Assembly: GCA_017051695.1 (NCBI GenBank)
Contig: JAFIDK010000003.1
Span: 227,426-291,425 of the forward strand
Length of the DNA stretch: 64,000 nucleotides
Source: Algoriphagus aestuarii
GTDB taxonomy: Bacteria; Bacteroidota; Bacteroidia; Cytophagales; Cyclobacteriaceae
Direction: 5' to 3'
The notes beneath the pieces were generated by a model. The model saw only the letters and a list, made by a program, of their open reading frames with translations, was not told the origin of the DNA and made no database searches. The translations under genes were made by a program, and so were the position numbers. This document shows positions 9,603 to 18,678 of the stretch, in pieces; position 1 is the first letter of the stretch, and each line of letters begins with the position of its first letter.

Positions 9603-9989
9603 ATGTTGTTAGTTTTTACATCCAATGAATTAGAAAGAATCGTGGAGGAATTTTCAAAAAAAAGTCCCAAGATTGATTTTTTAGGAAATAACCGTGTCAA
9701 AATCAAACAATCTGGAATCAGTATTACTCTTTTTTTGACAGAAGTGCAGCCTCGCAAACTGATCTTTCTTTATAAAATGAGCTCGGTAGTCCACTTCTTC
9801 GTCAGGAAATTCGTTGACTTGGACCGCCCGGGGATTAGTTGGAACCAAAAGGAAAACAAAATCACCTTAGACTTGGATCAATTGATTCAAGATAAAAAGC
9901 TCGAAAATTTCTATATCCGCCAACTCCTTTTCGATATGGAGAAAATGGTGGTCGACTTTGATCTAAAAGAAAGCACTGATAATGTCTAA
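9603..9989 (+). CDS. Hypothetical protein, 128 residues
   Basis: I do not recognise this protein. It is soluble with no signal peptide and an acidic C-terminus. It alternates predicted beta segments (DFLGNNRVKIKQSGISITLFL, split over about 25-45) with a C-terminal helix (LENFYIRQLLFDMEKMV, about 100-116). The frame is open over its whole length, it fills the space between two minus-strand genes, and it ends 3 nt from the stop of the convergent oxidoreductase gene. A minus-strand frame at 9554-9757 overlaps it but has unlikely composition. Confidence 0.6.
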   Translation: MLLVFTSNELERIVEEFSKKSPKIDFLGNNRVKIKQSGISITLFLTEVQPRKLIFLYKMSSVVHFFVRKFVDLDRPGISWNQKENKITLDLDQLIQDKKLENFYIRQLLFDMEKMVVDFDLKESTDNV

Positions 9990-9992
9990 TCG

Positions 9993-10997
9993 TTAAGCGA
10001 TTCTCGTTTTTGTCATTTCGTCCATGGCCCAATTGGTTCTTGCTGCAGAAATTCCATAGCTGGGGCAAGTATCCCTTCCCAAGAGATCATTTACTATACT
10101 TTGGATTAATGGCTCCTGGATATGCTTTGGCAGGTCGAATGAAAATTTCTCAGCAGCTTTCCCGTCTAGTTCCATAGTGAATTCACCTTTTCCAAATGTT
10201 TCAAACCGGATCATTCCTTTGTTTCCGAAAATTGTGACTTCATCGATTTCTGAATTGTCCGAACTGGTAAAGCACCAATTTCCTGTCCCTAAAACTCCAC
10301 TTTTGAAGGCAAAACTTCCCACAACAATATCTTCCGCCGAATAGGCTCCAGCCTGATTGGATGAAAATCCAGACGCATGGGTGATGGCCCCGAAAAAGAA
10401 ATCCAAAAGATCCAGTTGATGGGAAGCCAAATCAAAAAAATAGCCTCCTCCTGCAATTTCCGGATCCACTCGCCAGTTATTGTCCAGATTTGCTACGATC
10501 GCAGGTTTCAAAACTTGCTTTAAGTTAATGTGTACGGTTCTGATTTCCCCTAATACTCCCTGTTCCAAAAATTCTTTGATTTTCACAAAATGAGGCAAAG
10601 CTCTACGGTAATAGGCGACAAACAGTGGTACATTCGATTCCTGGCAAGTTTGAATCATTTCTTCACATTCCGCAAAGGTTCTTGCCATGGGTTTTTCCAC
10701 ATAAACAGGTTTTCCGGCAGCTGCAGCAAGTTTTGTTAATTCTAAATGAGCATAGGGTGGAGTGGCTATGTAGATGGTATTGACATCAGGATCGTTGATT
10801 AGTTTTTCAGCATCTGTATACCATTTGTCAACACCATGTCTGAATGCATAGTCCTTTACTTTTTCCTGATCTCGCCGCATTACGGCGATCAGTTTGCTGT
10901 TCGGGACGATTTTCATGGCCGGGGCGGATTTCACCTCACATACGTTTCCAACTCCCAGTACTCCCCAGCGAACTTCAGAATCTTTGATTTTCTTCAT
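9993..10997 (-). CDS. Gfo/Idh/MocA-family oxidoreductase
   Basis: A 334-residue cytoplasmic NAD(P)-dependent dehydrogenase of the glucose-fructose oxidoreductase/inositol dehydrogenase family. The Rossmann motif GVLGVGNV is at 12-19 and the conserved EKP is at 101-103 (VYVEKPMA). These enzymes oxidise or epimerise sugars and cyclitols; the substrate is not predictable here. It begins 37 nt downstream of the DUF1501 gene on the same strand and may be in the same transcript as the DUF1553/DUF1501 pair. Confidence 0.9.
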   Translation of the reverse strand: MKKIKDSEVRWGVLGVGNVCEVKSAPAMKIVPNSKLIAVMRRDQEKVKDYAFRHGVDKWYTDAEKLINDPDVNTIYIATPPYAHLELTKLAAAAGKPVYVEKPMARTFAECEEMIQTCQESNVPLFVAYYRRALPHFVKIKEFLEQGVLGEIRTVHINLKQVLKPAIVANLDNNWRVDPEIAGGGYFFDLASHQLDLLDFFFGAITHASGFSSNQAGAYSAEDIVVGSFAFKSGVLGTGNWCFTSSDNSEIDEVTIFGNKGMIRFETFGKGEFTMELDGKAAEKFSFDLPKHIQEPLIQSIVNDLLGRDTCPSYGISAARTNWAMDEMTKTRIA

Positions 10998-11034
10998 GCT
11001 TTAAATTTAAACAATAGGCAATTATCCAGGAGGT

Positions 11035-12474
11035 TTATGTCTTTTTAGTTTCTTTCAGGAGGTCAAATTCCACCTTCCCATGGCCATCAGGTGTAGTGTA
11101 AAAAGGTCTTCTTTCAATTTCATAATTTGTGTCCGGTGCGATTCCCAAAGCATGATAAATGGTCTGGTGGATACTATCAATCTTAATAGGTTTTTCAATG
11201 GTTTTGCAAGGTCTTTCATCTGCTGTTTTACCGAAAACATGCCCTCTTTTGATTCCTCCTCCATAAAGCAACATGGAGCAACCATCTGTAAAATGCCTGT
11301 GCATTCCATAGTTTTTCATGTCATCGATAATATCTGGTACTTCGACCTGATCTTTGACTTTAAGTCCAGGTCTGCCTTCGGTCAACATATCCCGACTGAA
11401 TTCGCTCGCTACGATGACTAAGGTGCGTTCCAATTTCCCGCTTTCATCTAAGTCCGAGATCAATTGGGCAATAGGGGAGTCAATCATCTTTTTCATGTCT
11501 TTCAGGCGGGTGTGACCATTGTCGTGAGTGTCCCAACCAAAAAACGGTTCGTATTCTGTTGTTACCGTAATATATCTGGCACCCTGATCCACAAGCCGTT
11601 TTGCCAGCAAGCAACCAAGTCCAAATTTGCTGGTGTTGTATTTTTCATAACTCTGTGCTGGTTCTAGGCTGAGATCAAAAGCTTTTGCTTCCGGAGAATT
11701 CAATAATATATAAGCTTGTTCCATGGATCGTTTCAGCGATTCTTTTTGGTAATCACTTCCAAACTCACCCATCGGACCAGCAGCGATTAAGTCTTCGTAA
11801 AGTTTGTTTCGTGATTCAAACCTCTTTGTGGTCATTCCCACCGGGGGTCTGACACTGTCCAGGCCTGCAGTCGGGTCGGGAATTAGAAAGGGACCATATT
11901 CACTTCCTAAAAATCCCGCGCTGTGAAATGCTTTTAACTCTTCGCCTTCTCCTACCGTAAATCGCTGGCCAATGTTGATAAAGGACGGGATAACTGGGTT
12001 AAGAGGGCCTTTTTCTTTAGCAATCCAAGAACCCAAATGTGGAACTACTACCGATTGGGGAGGTTCGTAACAAGTATGGAAATGATATTGATGGCGGGTA
12101 TGTAGAATATGTCCTAAATCTGCGGCTACATAGGACCGAATCAACGTGCCTTTTTCCATGATTTTGCCTATCGATTCCAATCCTTCCGAAAAGTGGATAC
12201 CGTCTAGAGCAGTCGGAATACTTGGGAAGGTGCTGAGAACTTCTTTTGACTCCATTCCTTTTCGAAATGGGGTGTATTTCTTCGGGTCAAAAGTCTCTGT
12301 ATGAGCCATTCCCCCCGCCATAAACAGAAGAATGACGGAATCAGCAGTGGAGGAAATTCCATTACTGGTACATGAATTTAGAAGCCCGGCAATAGGCGTC
12401 GCACCGGCCATGGTGGCAAGTGCTGCTCCGCTGGTTCTTTTTAAAAACTCTCTCCTGTTAAATCCTTTCTTCAT
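11035..12474 (-). CDS. DUF1501-family protein, Tat-exported
   Basis: A 479-residue protein starting with a twin-arginine type signal (NRREFLKRTSGAALATMAG, about 6-24), so probably exported folded. The body has DUF1501 features: LLFMAGGMAHTETFDPK near 50-66, the WDTHDNGHTRLKDMKKMID region and SEFSRDMLTEGRPG. DUF1501 is distantly related to the alkaline phosphatase/sulfatase superfamily but has no established activity. Its start is 3 nt from the stop of the upstream PSCyt1/DUF1553 gene, so the two are co-transcribed and probably work together. Confidence 0.88.
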   Translation of the reverse strand: MKKGFNRREFLKRTSGAALATMAGATPIAGLLNSCTSNGISSTADSVILLFMAGGMAHTETFDPKKYTPFRKGMESKEVLSTFPSIPTALDGIHFSEGLESIGKIMEKGTLIRSYVAADLGHILHTRHQYHFHTCYEPPQSVVVPHLGSWIAKEKGPLNPVIPSFINIGQRFTVGEGEELKAFHSAGFLGSEYGPFLIPDPTAGLDSVRPPVGMTTKRFESRNKLYEDLIAAGPMGEFGSDYQKESLKRSMEQAYILLNSPEAKAFDLSLEPAQSYEKYNTSKFGLGCLLAKRLVDQGARYITVTTEYEPFFGWDTHDNGHTRLKDMKKMIDSPIAQLISDLDESGKLERTLVIVASEFSRDMLTEGRPGLKVKDQVEVPDIIDDMKNYGMHRHFTDGCSMLLYGGGIKRGHVFGKTADERPCKTIEKPIKIDSIHQTIYHALGIAPDTNYEIERRPFYTTPDGHGKVEFDLLKETKKT

Positions 12475-12477
12475 GAA

Positions 12478-14952
12478 TTAATAGATAAGTTGGAATTCCG
12501 GTAGAAGCAAAACAGCCCAAAGGAAATCCTGTATTTGTTCTTTTTCTGCATTTTCACCCAGTGCCAGTTTTGCCACTTCTTTTTCCTTAGTAGAAGGCTT
12601 TCTATTTAACGCCTTTAAAAAGATTTTTTCTGTCAGCGTATCTGTATTATCGTAGCTCTCTTTCCATTTCTTGGATCCTAGGATCAAAGCCGAGTCCAAT
12701 TGAGTTCCATTGGTCAGTTCCAATGCCTGAAGCAGACTTGCCTGTGTGTCACGGCTTGTGGACACGATTTCACGATTTGGTCTACCCAGGGATTTCAAAA
12801 AGGTGTTATTCGCTACAAAAGCTGCCCGGACATAGTTATCCGGTGTTTCAGTTTCAGTACTCAATTCACCCGGCTTGTATTTTTGGTCTTCAGGACCAAA
12901 GAGGGGATAGACTATCCCGCTTACAGCATCAGAAAATTGCTCGGCAGTCAGCCTTCTTCTTACCATGCCGGTAAACTGATAATTTTCCGCTAGTAATTTG
13001 TCCCGGGAATCGATGCTGATAGATTCTGATTGGTAAATTCTGGATGTAGCAATCAATCGGATCAAGCGTTTGATATCATAGCCATTTTCTACGAAATCTG
13101 TGGCCAGCCAATCAAGCAAATCCTGGCTCCAGGGTTCGTTGTCCATTTCGTCTACTGGTTCCACGATTCCTCTGCCCATCATTTGTTTCCAGATCCTATT
13201 TACCAGGGTCCGATACATTCTGCCATTTGCTGGCTGAACAAGTTTTTCTGCCAGTTGCTTCAATTTTTCTGATCTGTTGGCCGCTGAGTCAATTTCACCT
13301 AGCTCTTCCCAAAGAATCCTGGTTTTAGCCATTTTGCCAGTAGGTTGCTCGCATCGGCTGATTTCTAAAGTGGAATCCGCGAAAATATTTGCAAAAGCAT
13401 ACGATTGCTCTAGTTTCCAGTCCGAGATGAATGAATCATGACAGGAAGCACATTTCAGATTCAAACCTAAAATAACCTGTCCCACATTTTGAGCGGCTTG
13501 CATCTCTGTTCTCTGGCTGGCGTTAACCGTCCCTCTCCAGCGGATGCCTTCTATAAATCCTTTGGATTTTTCGGTCGGATCCAAAAGCTCTTTCACAAAT
13601 AGGTCATAAGGTTTGTTGCTTTCGATGGACTTGTACAGCCACTCCGTGATGTTAAATCGGCCATTGGTAATGTATCCTGTTCCGGTGTAGTCATTTCTCA
13701 GTGCGTCATTCCAGAAAGTGAGCCAATGAGCGGCATATTCCTTGTTATTGGCAAGCAATTGCTCCACCCAAATCTCTCTTTTTTTAGGGTTTTGGTCTGC
13801 TAAAAATGCTGCTTGCTGTTCTGGGCTTGGAATCAAACCGACGATGTCCAAATAGATCCTTCTTAAATAAGTAGGGTCATCGACTCTATTTTTCCATTCC
13901 AAACCGTTTTCAGAAAAATATTGGTCTACCCATAGGTCGATTGGGTGGTTTAAATTTGTGTTTGTAGTTGGCAACGAAGGTTTTCGAGGTGCAAGTTCGG
14001 CCACCCGATACATGCTCGGATTTGCCGCTCCATCAGGCCAAGGAGCTCCTTTTTCGACCCAAAGAGCCAATAACTCTTTTTCCTGATAGTTTAGGAGTTC
14101 ACCTTTGGAAGGCATTACATCCTTATGCCCCTTTTTTAGATTTATTCTTCGGATCATTTCGCTTCCCGAAGGATTACCCGGGTCCAGGATTTTTCCATTT
14201 TCGCCTCCGGCAAAAACAAACTCTTTTTCATCCAGTCTTAATTCCCCTTCAATCTTCGCTCCACTATGACATTTATAGCAATTGTGAGCCAAAACCATCC
14301 GGACTTCTCCGATGAGTTTCATTTCCTTATCAAGTGATAAATCTGATTGATAGGAAGCTAAATCGATCTCCATTTTTTCGATGGCATTCCCAGAGGAATT
14401 GCCAGGCAAAACCTCCGTCAGGAAATCTGCCCCGTGGGTAAGAGAACCACCAAAATGGCCGGTTAATCCCACTGCAATGGCAGTGATGAACAATGAAATT
14501 CTATAGAGTAAGATTGATTTTTTGGCATCAGTTTTTTCAGCATTCAATAGAAAAAGAAGAAGGAAGGCGCTGAGAATAGACGTCCCGATTCCTAATTGTT
14601 TGTGTAAATCAAGAGTGCTTCCAGAGGTTCCTTCAGATTCGGCAAGAAGCCATCCGAAAATGGCCGATATAATTGCGCTAATTGTGCCAATGAGAAGCAA
14701 AGAATGAATTCCTGCTCTGTATTTTGATTTGAAATTTTGAATTGAAAAAAGCTCCAAAACGGCTGCAACCAGGATGAGCGCAATTGGGAAATGGACAATA
14801 AGTGGATGAAGCCTTCCTAAAAAAGACCAAAGCCAAAATTGGCTAGCATCCTCTGGGCTGCTCAAATCCTGACTAAAAACAGCGCTAGAAAATAAAAATA
14901 AGCCTGTCCAAATGGAAAATTTAAGAAAGGGTTTTAGTTGAAAAGCAGGCAT
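12478..14952 (-). CDS. PSCyt1/DUF1549/DUF1553 cytochrome-like protein with N-terminal membrane domain
   Basis: An 824-residue protein. A signal sequence (1-28) is followed by a four-helix membrane region (about 48-165, with HPLIVHFPIAL) of DUF2231-like appearance. Next comes a planctomycete-type cytochrome domain with C225-Y-K-C-H229, then DUF1549 (about 330-540, with a second CASCH motif near 500) and DUF1553 (about 570-810). This architecture is best known from Planctomycetes and is regularly paired with DUF1501, as here. The role is unproven; haem-based oxidation of an exported substrate is an inference. It is the first gene of the pair. Confidence 0.88.
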   Translation of the reverse strand: MPAFQLKPFLKFSIWTGLFLFSSAVFSQDLSSPEDASQFWLWSFLGRLHPLIVHFPIALILVAAVLELFSIQNFKSKYRAGIHSLLLIGTISAIISAIFGWLLAESEGTSGSTLDLHKQLGIGTSILSAFLLLFLLNAEKTDAKKSILLYRISLFITAIAVGLTGHFGGSLTHGADFLTEVLPGNSSGNAIEKMEIDLASYQSDLSLDKEMKLIGEVRMVLAHNCYKCHSGAKIEGELRLDEKEFVFAGGENGKILDPGNPSGSEMIRRINLKKGHKDVMPSKGELLNYQEKELLALWVEKGAPWPDGAANPSMYRVAELAPRKPSLPTTNTNLNHPIDLWVDQYFSENGLEWKNRVDDPTYLRRIYLDIVGLIPSPEQQAAFLADQNPKKREIWVEQLLANNKEYAAHWLTFWNDALRNDYTGTGYITNGRFNITEWLYKSIESNKPYDLFVKELLDPTEKSKGFIEGIRWRGTVNASQRTEMQAAQNVGQVILGLNLKCASCHDSFISDWKLEQSYAFANIFADSTLEISRCEQPTGKMAKTRILWEELGEIDSAANRSEKLKQLAEKLVQPANGRMYRTLVNRIWKQMMGRGIVEPVDEMDNEPWSQDLLDWLATDFVENGYDIKRLIRLIATSRIYQSESISIDSRDKLLAENYQFTGMVRRRLTAEQFSDAVSGIVYPLFGPEDQKYKPGELSTETETPDNYVRAAFVANNTFLKSLGRPNREIVSTSRDTQASLLQALELTNGTQLDSALILGSKKWKESYDNTDTLTEKIFLKALNRKPSTKEKEVAKLALGENAEKEQIQDFLWAVLLLPEFQLIY

Positions 14953-15114
14953 TCGTAGTCCATTTCACCTCTTGATAATTGATTTTTAATGCTTCGAAGA
15001 AATGATCTAGTCAGTCATTGAGTTATTGGAGAAACATTCTCGAAGGCATTTCCATCAAAAAATAAGGGTTTTAATGGATTAAGCTATCCTGAAGGACCAG
15101 TCTTTTGATAAATG

Positions 15115-15157
15115 GGAAAAAAGAAACCGGGATTGAATTTGAAGTCAATCCCGGTTT
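15115..15157 (-). terminator. Terminator of SDR gene
   Basis: A 13-bp perfect stem AAACCGGGATTGA / TCAATCCCGGTTT (15124-15136 with 15145-15157), with an A-rich run on its left (T-rich on the minus strand). Confidence 0.85.
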
Positions 15158-15184
15158 GGAAACTTTGATGTATCAAACAGTTCT

Positions 15185-15979
15185 TTACAAAATAGATCGG
15201 ACCAATCCGCCTTCCACGCGAATGGCAGCCCCATTTGTGGCAGAGGCTAATGGGCTTGAAAAATAAACTACTGTGTCTGCTACTTCTTCCACGGCTGCGA
15301 AACGCTGAATCAGAGAAGTTGGACGCATATTCTTGAAGAAATCTGCTTCCACTTCTTTCGTGGAGATATTTCCGGATTTTGCAAGGTCTTCAATAAATGT
15401 TCCTACTCCTTTTGACTTGGTCGGTCCAGGAAGGATGGAATTGACTGTGACCTCTGTCCCTTTGGTGAGTTCAGCCAATCCACGGCTTACGGCAATTTGT
15501 GCTGTTTTGGTCATGCCATAGTGGATCATTTCGTCAGGAATAAAAACTCCTGATTCGCTGGAAATAAAAATGATTCTTCCCCAGTTTTTAGAAAGCATTT
15601 TCGGAAAATAATGTCTTGCCAGTCGAATACCGCTCATGACATTGATTTCAAAAAATCTAAACCAATCTTCATCTGGGATGTCTTCAAAAGCTTTGGGTTC
15701 AAATATCCCGGTATTGTTTATCAGTATATCCACTTCAGGGATGGTCTCCAGAAGGTGATTGATTTCCTCTGAGTTTGCAAAATCTGCCGCAACTCCACTT
15801 ACCTTTTGGTTGCCTGTAGCTTTTTTTAAAGATTCAATTGCCAGGTCAACAGTCTTCTGACTTCTTCCATTGATGATTACTTCCGCGCCTTCATTTAGAA
15901 AACGTTCCGCGATTGCATAGCCAATTCCGGCTGTAGATCCACTTATAAATGCTTTTTTGTCTGCTAATTTTAAATCCAT
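15185..15979 (-). CDS. Short-chain dehydrogenase/reductase (SDR)
   Basis: A 264-residue classical SDR: cofactor motif GSTAGIG at 14-20, NNTG at 88-91, catalytic ISS near 139-141 and Y154-x-x-x-K158. The Arg at 39 (NGRS) after strand 2 suggests an NADP preference. The family oxidises or reduces sugars, steroids, acyl chains and many other compounds, so the substrate is open. It appears monocistronic with a strong terminator. Confidence 0.9.
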   Translation of the reverse strand: MDLKLADKKAFISGSTAGIGYAIAERFLNEGAEVIINGRSQKTVDLAIESLKKATGNQKVSGVAADFANSEEINHLLETIPEVDILINNTGIFEPKAFEDIPDEDWFRFFEINVMSGIRLARHYFPKMLSKNWGRIIFISSESGVFIPDEMIHYGMTKTAQIAVSRGLAELTKGTEVTVNSILPGPTKSKGVGTFIEDLAKSGNISTKEVEADFFKNMRPTSLIQRFAAVEEVADTVVYFSSPLASATNGAAIRVEGGLVRSIL

Positions 15980-16099
15980 GTCTTTGAAATATGGTAGGTT
16001 TAAGAAAAATGGTGCCTTTTATCACCTGAGGATTAGTAACCCATACCTTCTCGATATAATTCGGAAAATCTCAATTTTTTCATTTCTGGTGATTTCCAA

Positions 16100-16603
16100 C
16101 TATCTCCACCAACCTTTTTGTTTCCTTATATAAACTATCTGACCTGTATGATAAGCATTGTGAGATGCGATATTTGCCAGGGTTTCGCTCCATCCAGTCA
16201 GTTTTTCACCTTCCATTTTTCTAGTTTCTGATTCGATTTCTGTCAAGATTTGATCTAGCTTGTTCACCATTTCTATCCATTCTTCTTCCGAGATTTCGCT
16301 AAAGGTTGCATCATTGTCACCGCTAAATTCAGTGACTGTTTCTCCTTTGATTGCCTTTAATAATCGTTCATTCCAAAAGATTAAATGGGAAACCAGCTGT
16401 GCGATGGAGTGATTTTCGGAATCATCATGCCAGTTGGCCTTTTTAGCGGAAAGTCCATCTGTGGCTACATTGACTGGAGCAAACCAGTTTTCTACTGAAT
16501 GGGAATACTGAAGTTGTTTGACCAAGAATTCATTGGAAGTTTGAGCTGAAAGCATCATCACTTGAGCCAGAGAGAATAGGAGAGTTGCCAGGTAGAATTT
16601 CAT
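16100..16603 (-). CDS. DinB-like protein with signal peptide
   Basis: A 167-residue protein with a signal peptide (about 1-20, ending LSAQ) followed by a four-helix DinB/YfiT-like bundle. Candidate metal-binding histidines are in QLVSHLIFWNERLL (about 69-82) and in ASHNAYHTGQIVYIRKQ near the C-terminus, the usual DinB pattern. DinB-like proteins include thiol-dependent transferases, but most are uncharacterised. The secretion signal is unusual for a typically cytoplasmic fold, although secreted forms occur in Bacteroidota. No operon partner is evident. Confidence 0.82.
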   Translation of the reverse strand: MKFYLATLLFSLAQVMMLSAQTSNEFLVKQLQYSHSVENWFAPVNVATDGLSAKKANWHDDSENHSIAQLVSHLIFWNERLLKAIKGETVTEFSGDNDATFSEISEEEWIEMVNKLDQILTEIESETRKMEGEKLTGWSETLANIASHNAYHTGQIVYIRKQKGWWR

Positions 16604-16650
16604 AAAGAGTGTTTTTTCTGAGGAGTTGAAAATTGCTTATCCAAAATACA

Positions 16651-16687
16651 AAAAATAAACCCTTCCAAATTGAATTTGAAAGGGTTT
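16651..16687 (-). terminator. Terminator of second Gfo/Idh/MocA gene
   Basis: Stem AAACCCTT / AAGGGTTT (16657-16664 with 16680-16687) with a short imperfect inner helix; an A-run on the left is the minus-strand T-run. Confidence 0.7.
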
Positions 16688-16711
16688 AGTGAATGAAGAA
16701 GTTTCTTTTAA

Positions 16712-18178
16712 TTACATTTCCCAGCCTGGTCTGTAGGTTCTGGTTACGAATTGATTTGCATCTTCAAAGTTGGTGATCCTTAAATTATCTCCGTCCCAAA
16801 GTAGCTTTTTACGTCCGTAGAACTCCATCTGACCTTTTGCATTTTCTTTTCTAAGCATATAGCTTCTGATGGCAAGGTTACCCATCAAGACCGTTTCGGT
16901 CATTGGTCCTGCGTAATCAAAAGAGGAGGTGAGGCCCTTATGCTCGGTACTTCCGTATCCGGCTTTGCAGGCGTCGACCCAAAGACGCTGATGTCCGTAT
17001 TCCGGCTCATCATTTGGCTCGGTTTGCGGTCCAAACTCCTGTGTGCCGTCATTGAGATATAGCTTTGGCATCAATGGAGAAGAGTCATTGATGTTGGTAG
17101 AGATAATTCCTTTTTCACCGATGATCAATACACCATTGGCAGAATTGGCTCCTCCAATATCATGGTCTGCAGGGATGATATCAGGGTGGGCCGGACGAAT
17201 ACCGCCATCACTCCAAGTCATATTGATTGGAGATTTACTTTTAGGAGTGGCCGCAAAATTCAAAGAAATGAAAGAAGAGGCCGGACAGCCATCAGGATGG
17301 TAGTCAGGATTCCACATTTGGCTATAAACTGACCCTACGCTGCATTCTGCATCTGTTGGATAATGTAAACCTAAGGTTCTGAAAGGGATATCGATCAAGT
17401 GACAACCCACATCACCTAAAGCGCCGGTACCATAATTCCACCATCCTCTCCAGCTAAAAGGAGCTAATCCAGGTGTATAAGGGATTTCAGGAGCTGGGCC
17501 TAACCACAGATCCCAATCCAAAGCATTTGGCTTGGCGCTTGGTTCAGGTTTCGGAAATGGTCCACCTTGAGGCCATACCGGACGGTTGGTCCAGACTTCT
17601 ACTTTGGATATTTTACCGATTCTATCCTTATCGATCCACTCCTGAACGAGATTAAGCAAGGGGTTTGAGCCGCCTTGATTTCCCATTTGAGTCACCACTT
17701 TCTGACTCCTTGCCATCTCAGTAAGCATTCTTGCTTCTTTGATGTTATGCGTCATTGGTTTTTGGACATACACATGTTTGCCTCTTTCCATCGCATATTT
17801 GGCGGCTGGTCCATGTACGTGATCTGGCGTGGAAATCGTTACTGCATCAATGTCTTTTTCTGTATCAAGCATTTTTCGGAAATCCGCATATAGCTTGGCA
17901 TCGGGGAATTTCTCTACAGAAGCTTTTGCAGATCCAGAGAAATCCACATCACAAAGAGCCACTACTCGCTCTCTTCCGTTGACAGATGCATTTCTGATGT
18001 CACTTGCTCCTTTACCGCCAGCACCGATGGCAGCGAGGTTTAACTGATCAGAAGGCGAGGTAAAACCAACGCCCCCTAAAACATGTCTTGGCACAATAAA
18101 AAATGAGGAAGCAATCGCCGCATTTTTTATAAAATCCCGGCGGGTTTGACCTTCAGAATTTTTCTTGGGGTGTTTCAT
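16712..18178 (-). CDS. Tat-exported Gfo/Idh/MocA-family oxidoreductase
   Basis: A 488-residue protein with a twin-arginine signal (QTRRDFIKNAAIASSFFIV, about 11-29), an NAD(P)-binding GAGGKG at 52-57 and the family segment YVQKPMTH, in which Gln replaces the usual Glu of EKP. It is longer than the cytoplasmic homologue at 9993-10997 and resembles the exported, tightly cofactor-bound Gfo/Idh/MocA proteins that are abundant in Bacteroidota and Planctomycetes. Some relatives are glycosidases using an NAD-dependent oxidation mechanism, so a periplasmic glycan-processing role is possible. It is monocistronic, with a terminator. Confidence 0.88.
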   Translation of the reverse strand: MKHPKKNSEGQTRRDFIKNAAIASSFFIVPRHVLGGVGFTSPSDQLNLAAIGAGGKGASDIRNASVNGRERVVALCDVDFSGSAKASVEKFPDAKLYADFRKMLDTEKDIDAVTISTPDHVHGPAAKYAMERGKHVYVQKPMTHNIKEARMLTEMARSQKVVTQMGNQGGSNPLLNLVQEWIDKDRIGKISKVEVWTNRPVWPQGGPFPKPEPSAKPNALDWDLWLGPAPEIPYTPGLAPFSWRGWWNYGTGALGDVGCHLIDIPFRTLGLHYPTDAECSVGSVYSQMWNPDYHPDGCPASSFISLNFAATPKSKSPINMTWSDGGIRPAHPDIIPADHDIGGANSANGVLIIGEKGIISTNINDSSPLMPKLYLNDGTQEFGPQTEPNDEPEYGHQRLWVDACKAGYGSTEHKGLTSSFDYAGPMTETVLMGNLAIRSYMLRKENAKGQMEFYGRKKLLWDGDNLRITNFEDANQFVTRTYRPGWEM

Positions 18179-18678
18179 GTGAATATTTTAGTTTTTCGGT
18201 GGGTTCATGGAATCTCTCTGGGTAAAAATCACCTTAGAAAGCGACAATATTAAACAAGCTAGATTTCATGGGTTTTGATTTAGGTTAAATAAGTGAATGT
18301 AAAATAGGAATTTATCTTTTTGATTGAATCCTGTTTGTCTTTAAAGTGGTATTCTTTGATGATTAACGGTAGATAGTTTTTAGGCGTACTTTTTAGGCAT
18401 TTTGAAAAAGTAGGGTTAAAAAAATTATCTATTGCTTTATCAATTTGTCAGGTTGCTAAATTCAGGTTTGATTTTTAGTATGAATCAGTGATATTTTTGA
18501 TGAATGGATAAAAAATGGTTTAATAAGGGTATTTATTGTTTTGTGGGATTTCGGAATAAAATATCAAGAAAGAGGAAGAAATCAGGATAATGCAGGTGGG
18601 CTAAGCGTATTTTTCAGACTTTCTTTGAATATATTGAACGGAGTAAGCCAATAAAGTTAAAGTTTCAACCAGCCAGAA
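18179..18678. other. 500-bp divergent intergenic region
   Basis: AT-rich spacer between the Tat-exported oxidoreductase (minus) and the pnt operon (plus). It must hold both promoters, but no full TAnnTTTG box with a properly spaced TTG was found. No gene, repeat or convincing hairpin was seen. Confidence 0.5.

Noticed and set aside
9554-9757. Open frame of 67 residues on the minus strand
   Set aside because: It overlaps the more convincing plus-strand gene at 9603 and has an unlikely amino-acid composition; probably a shadow.
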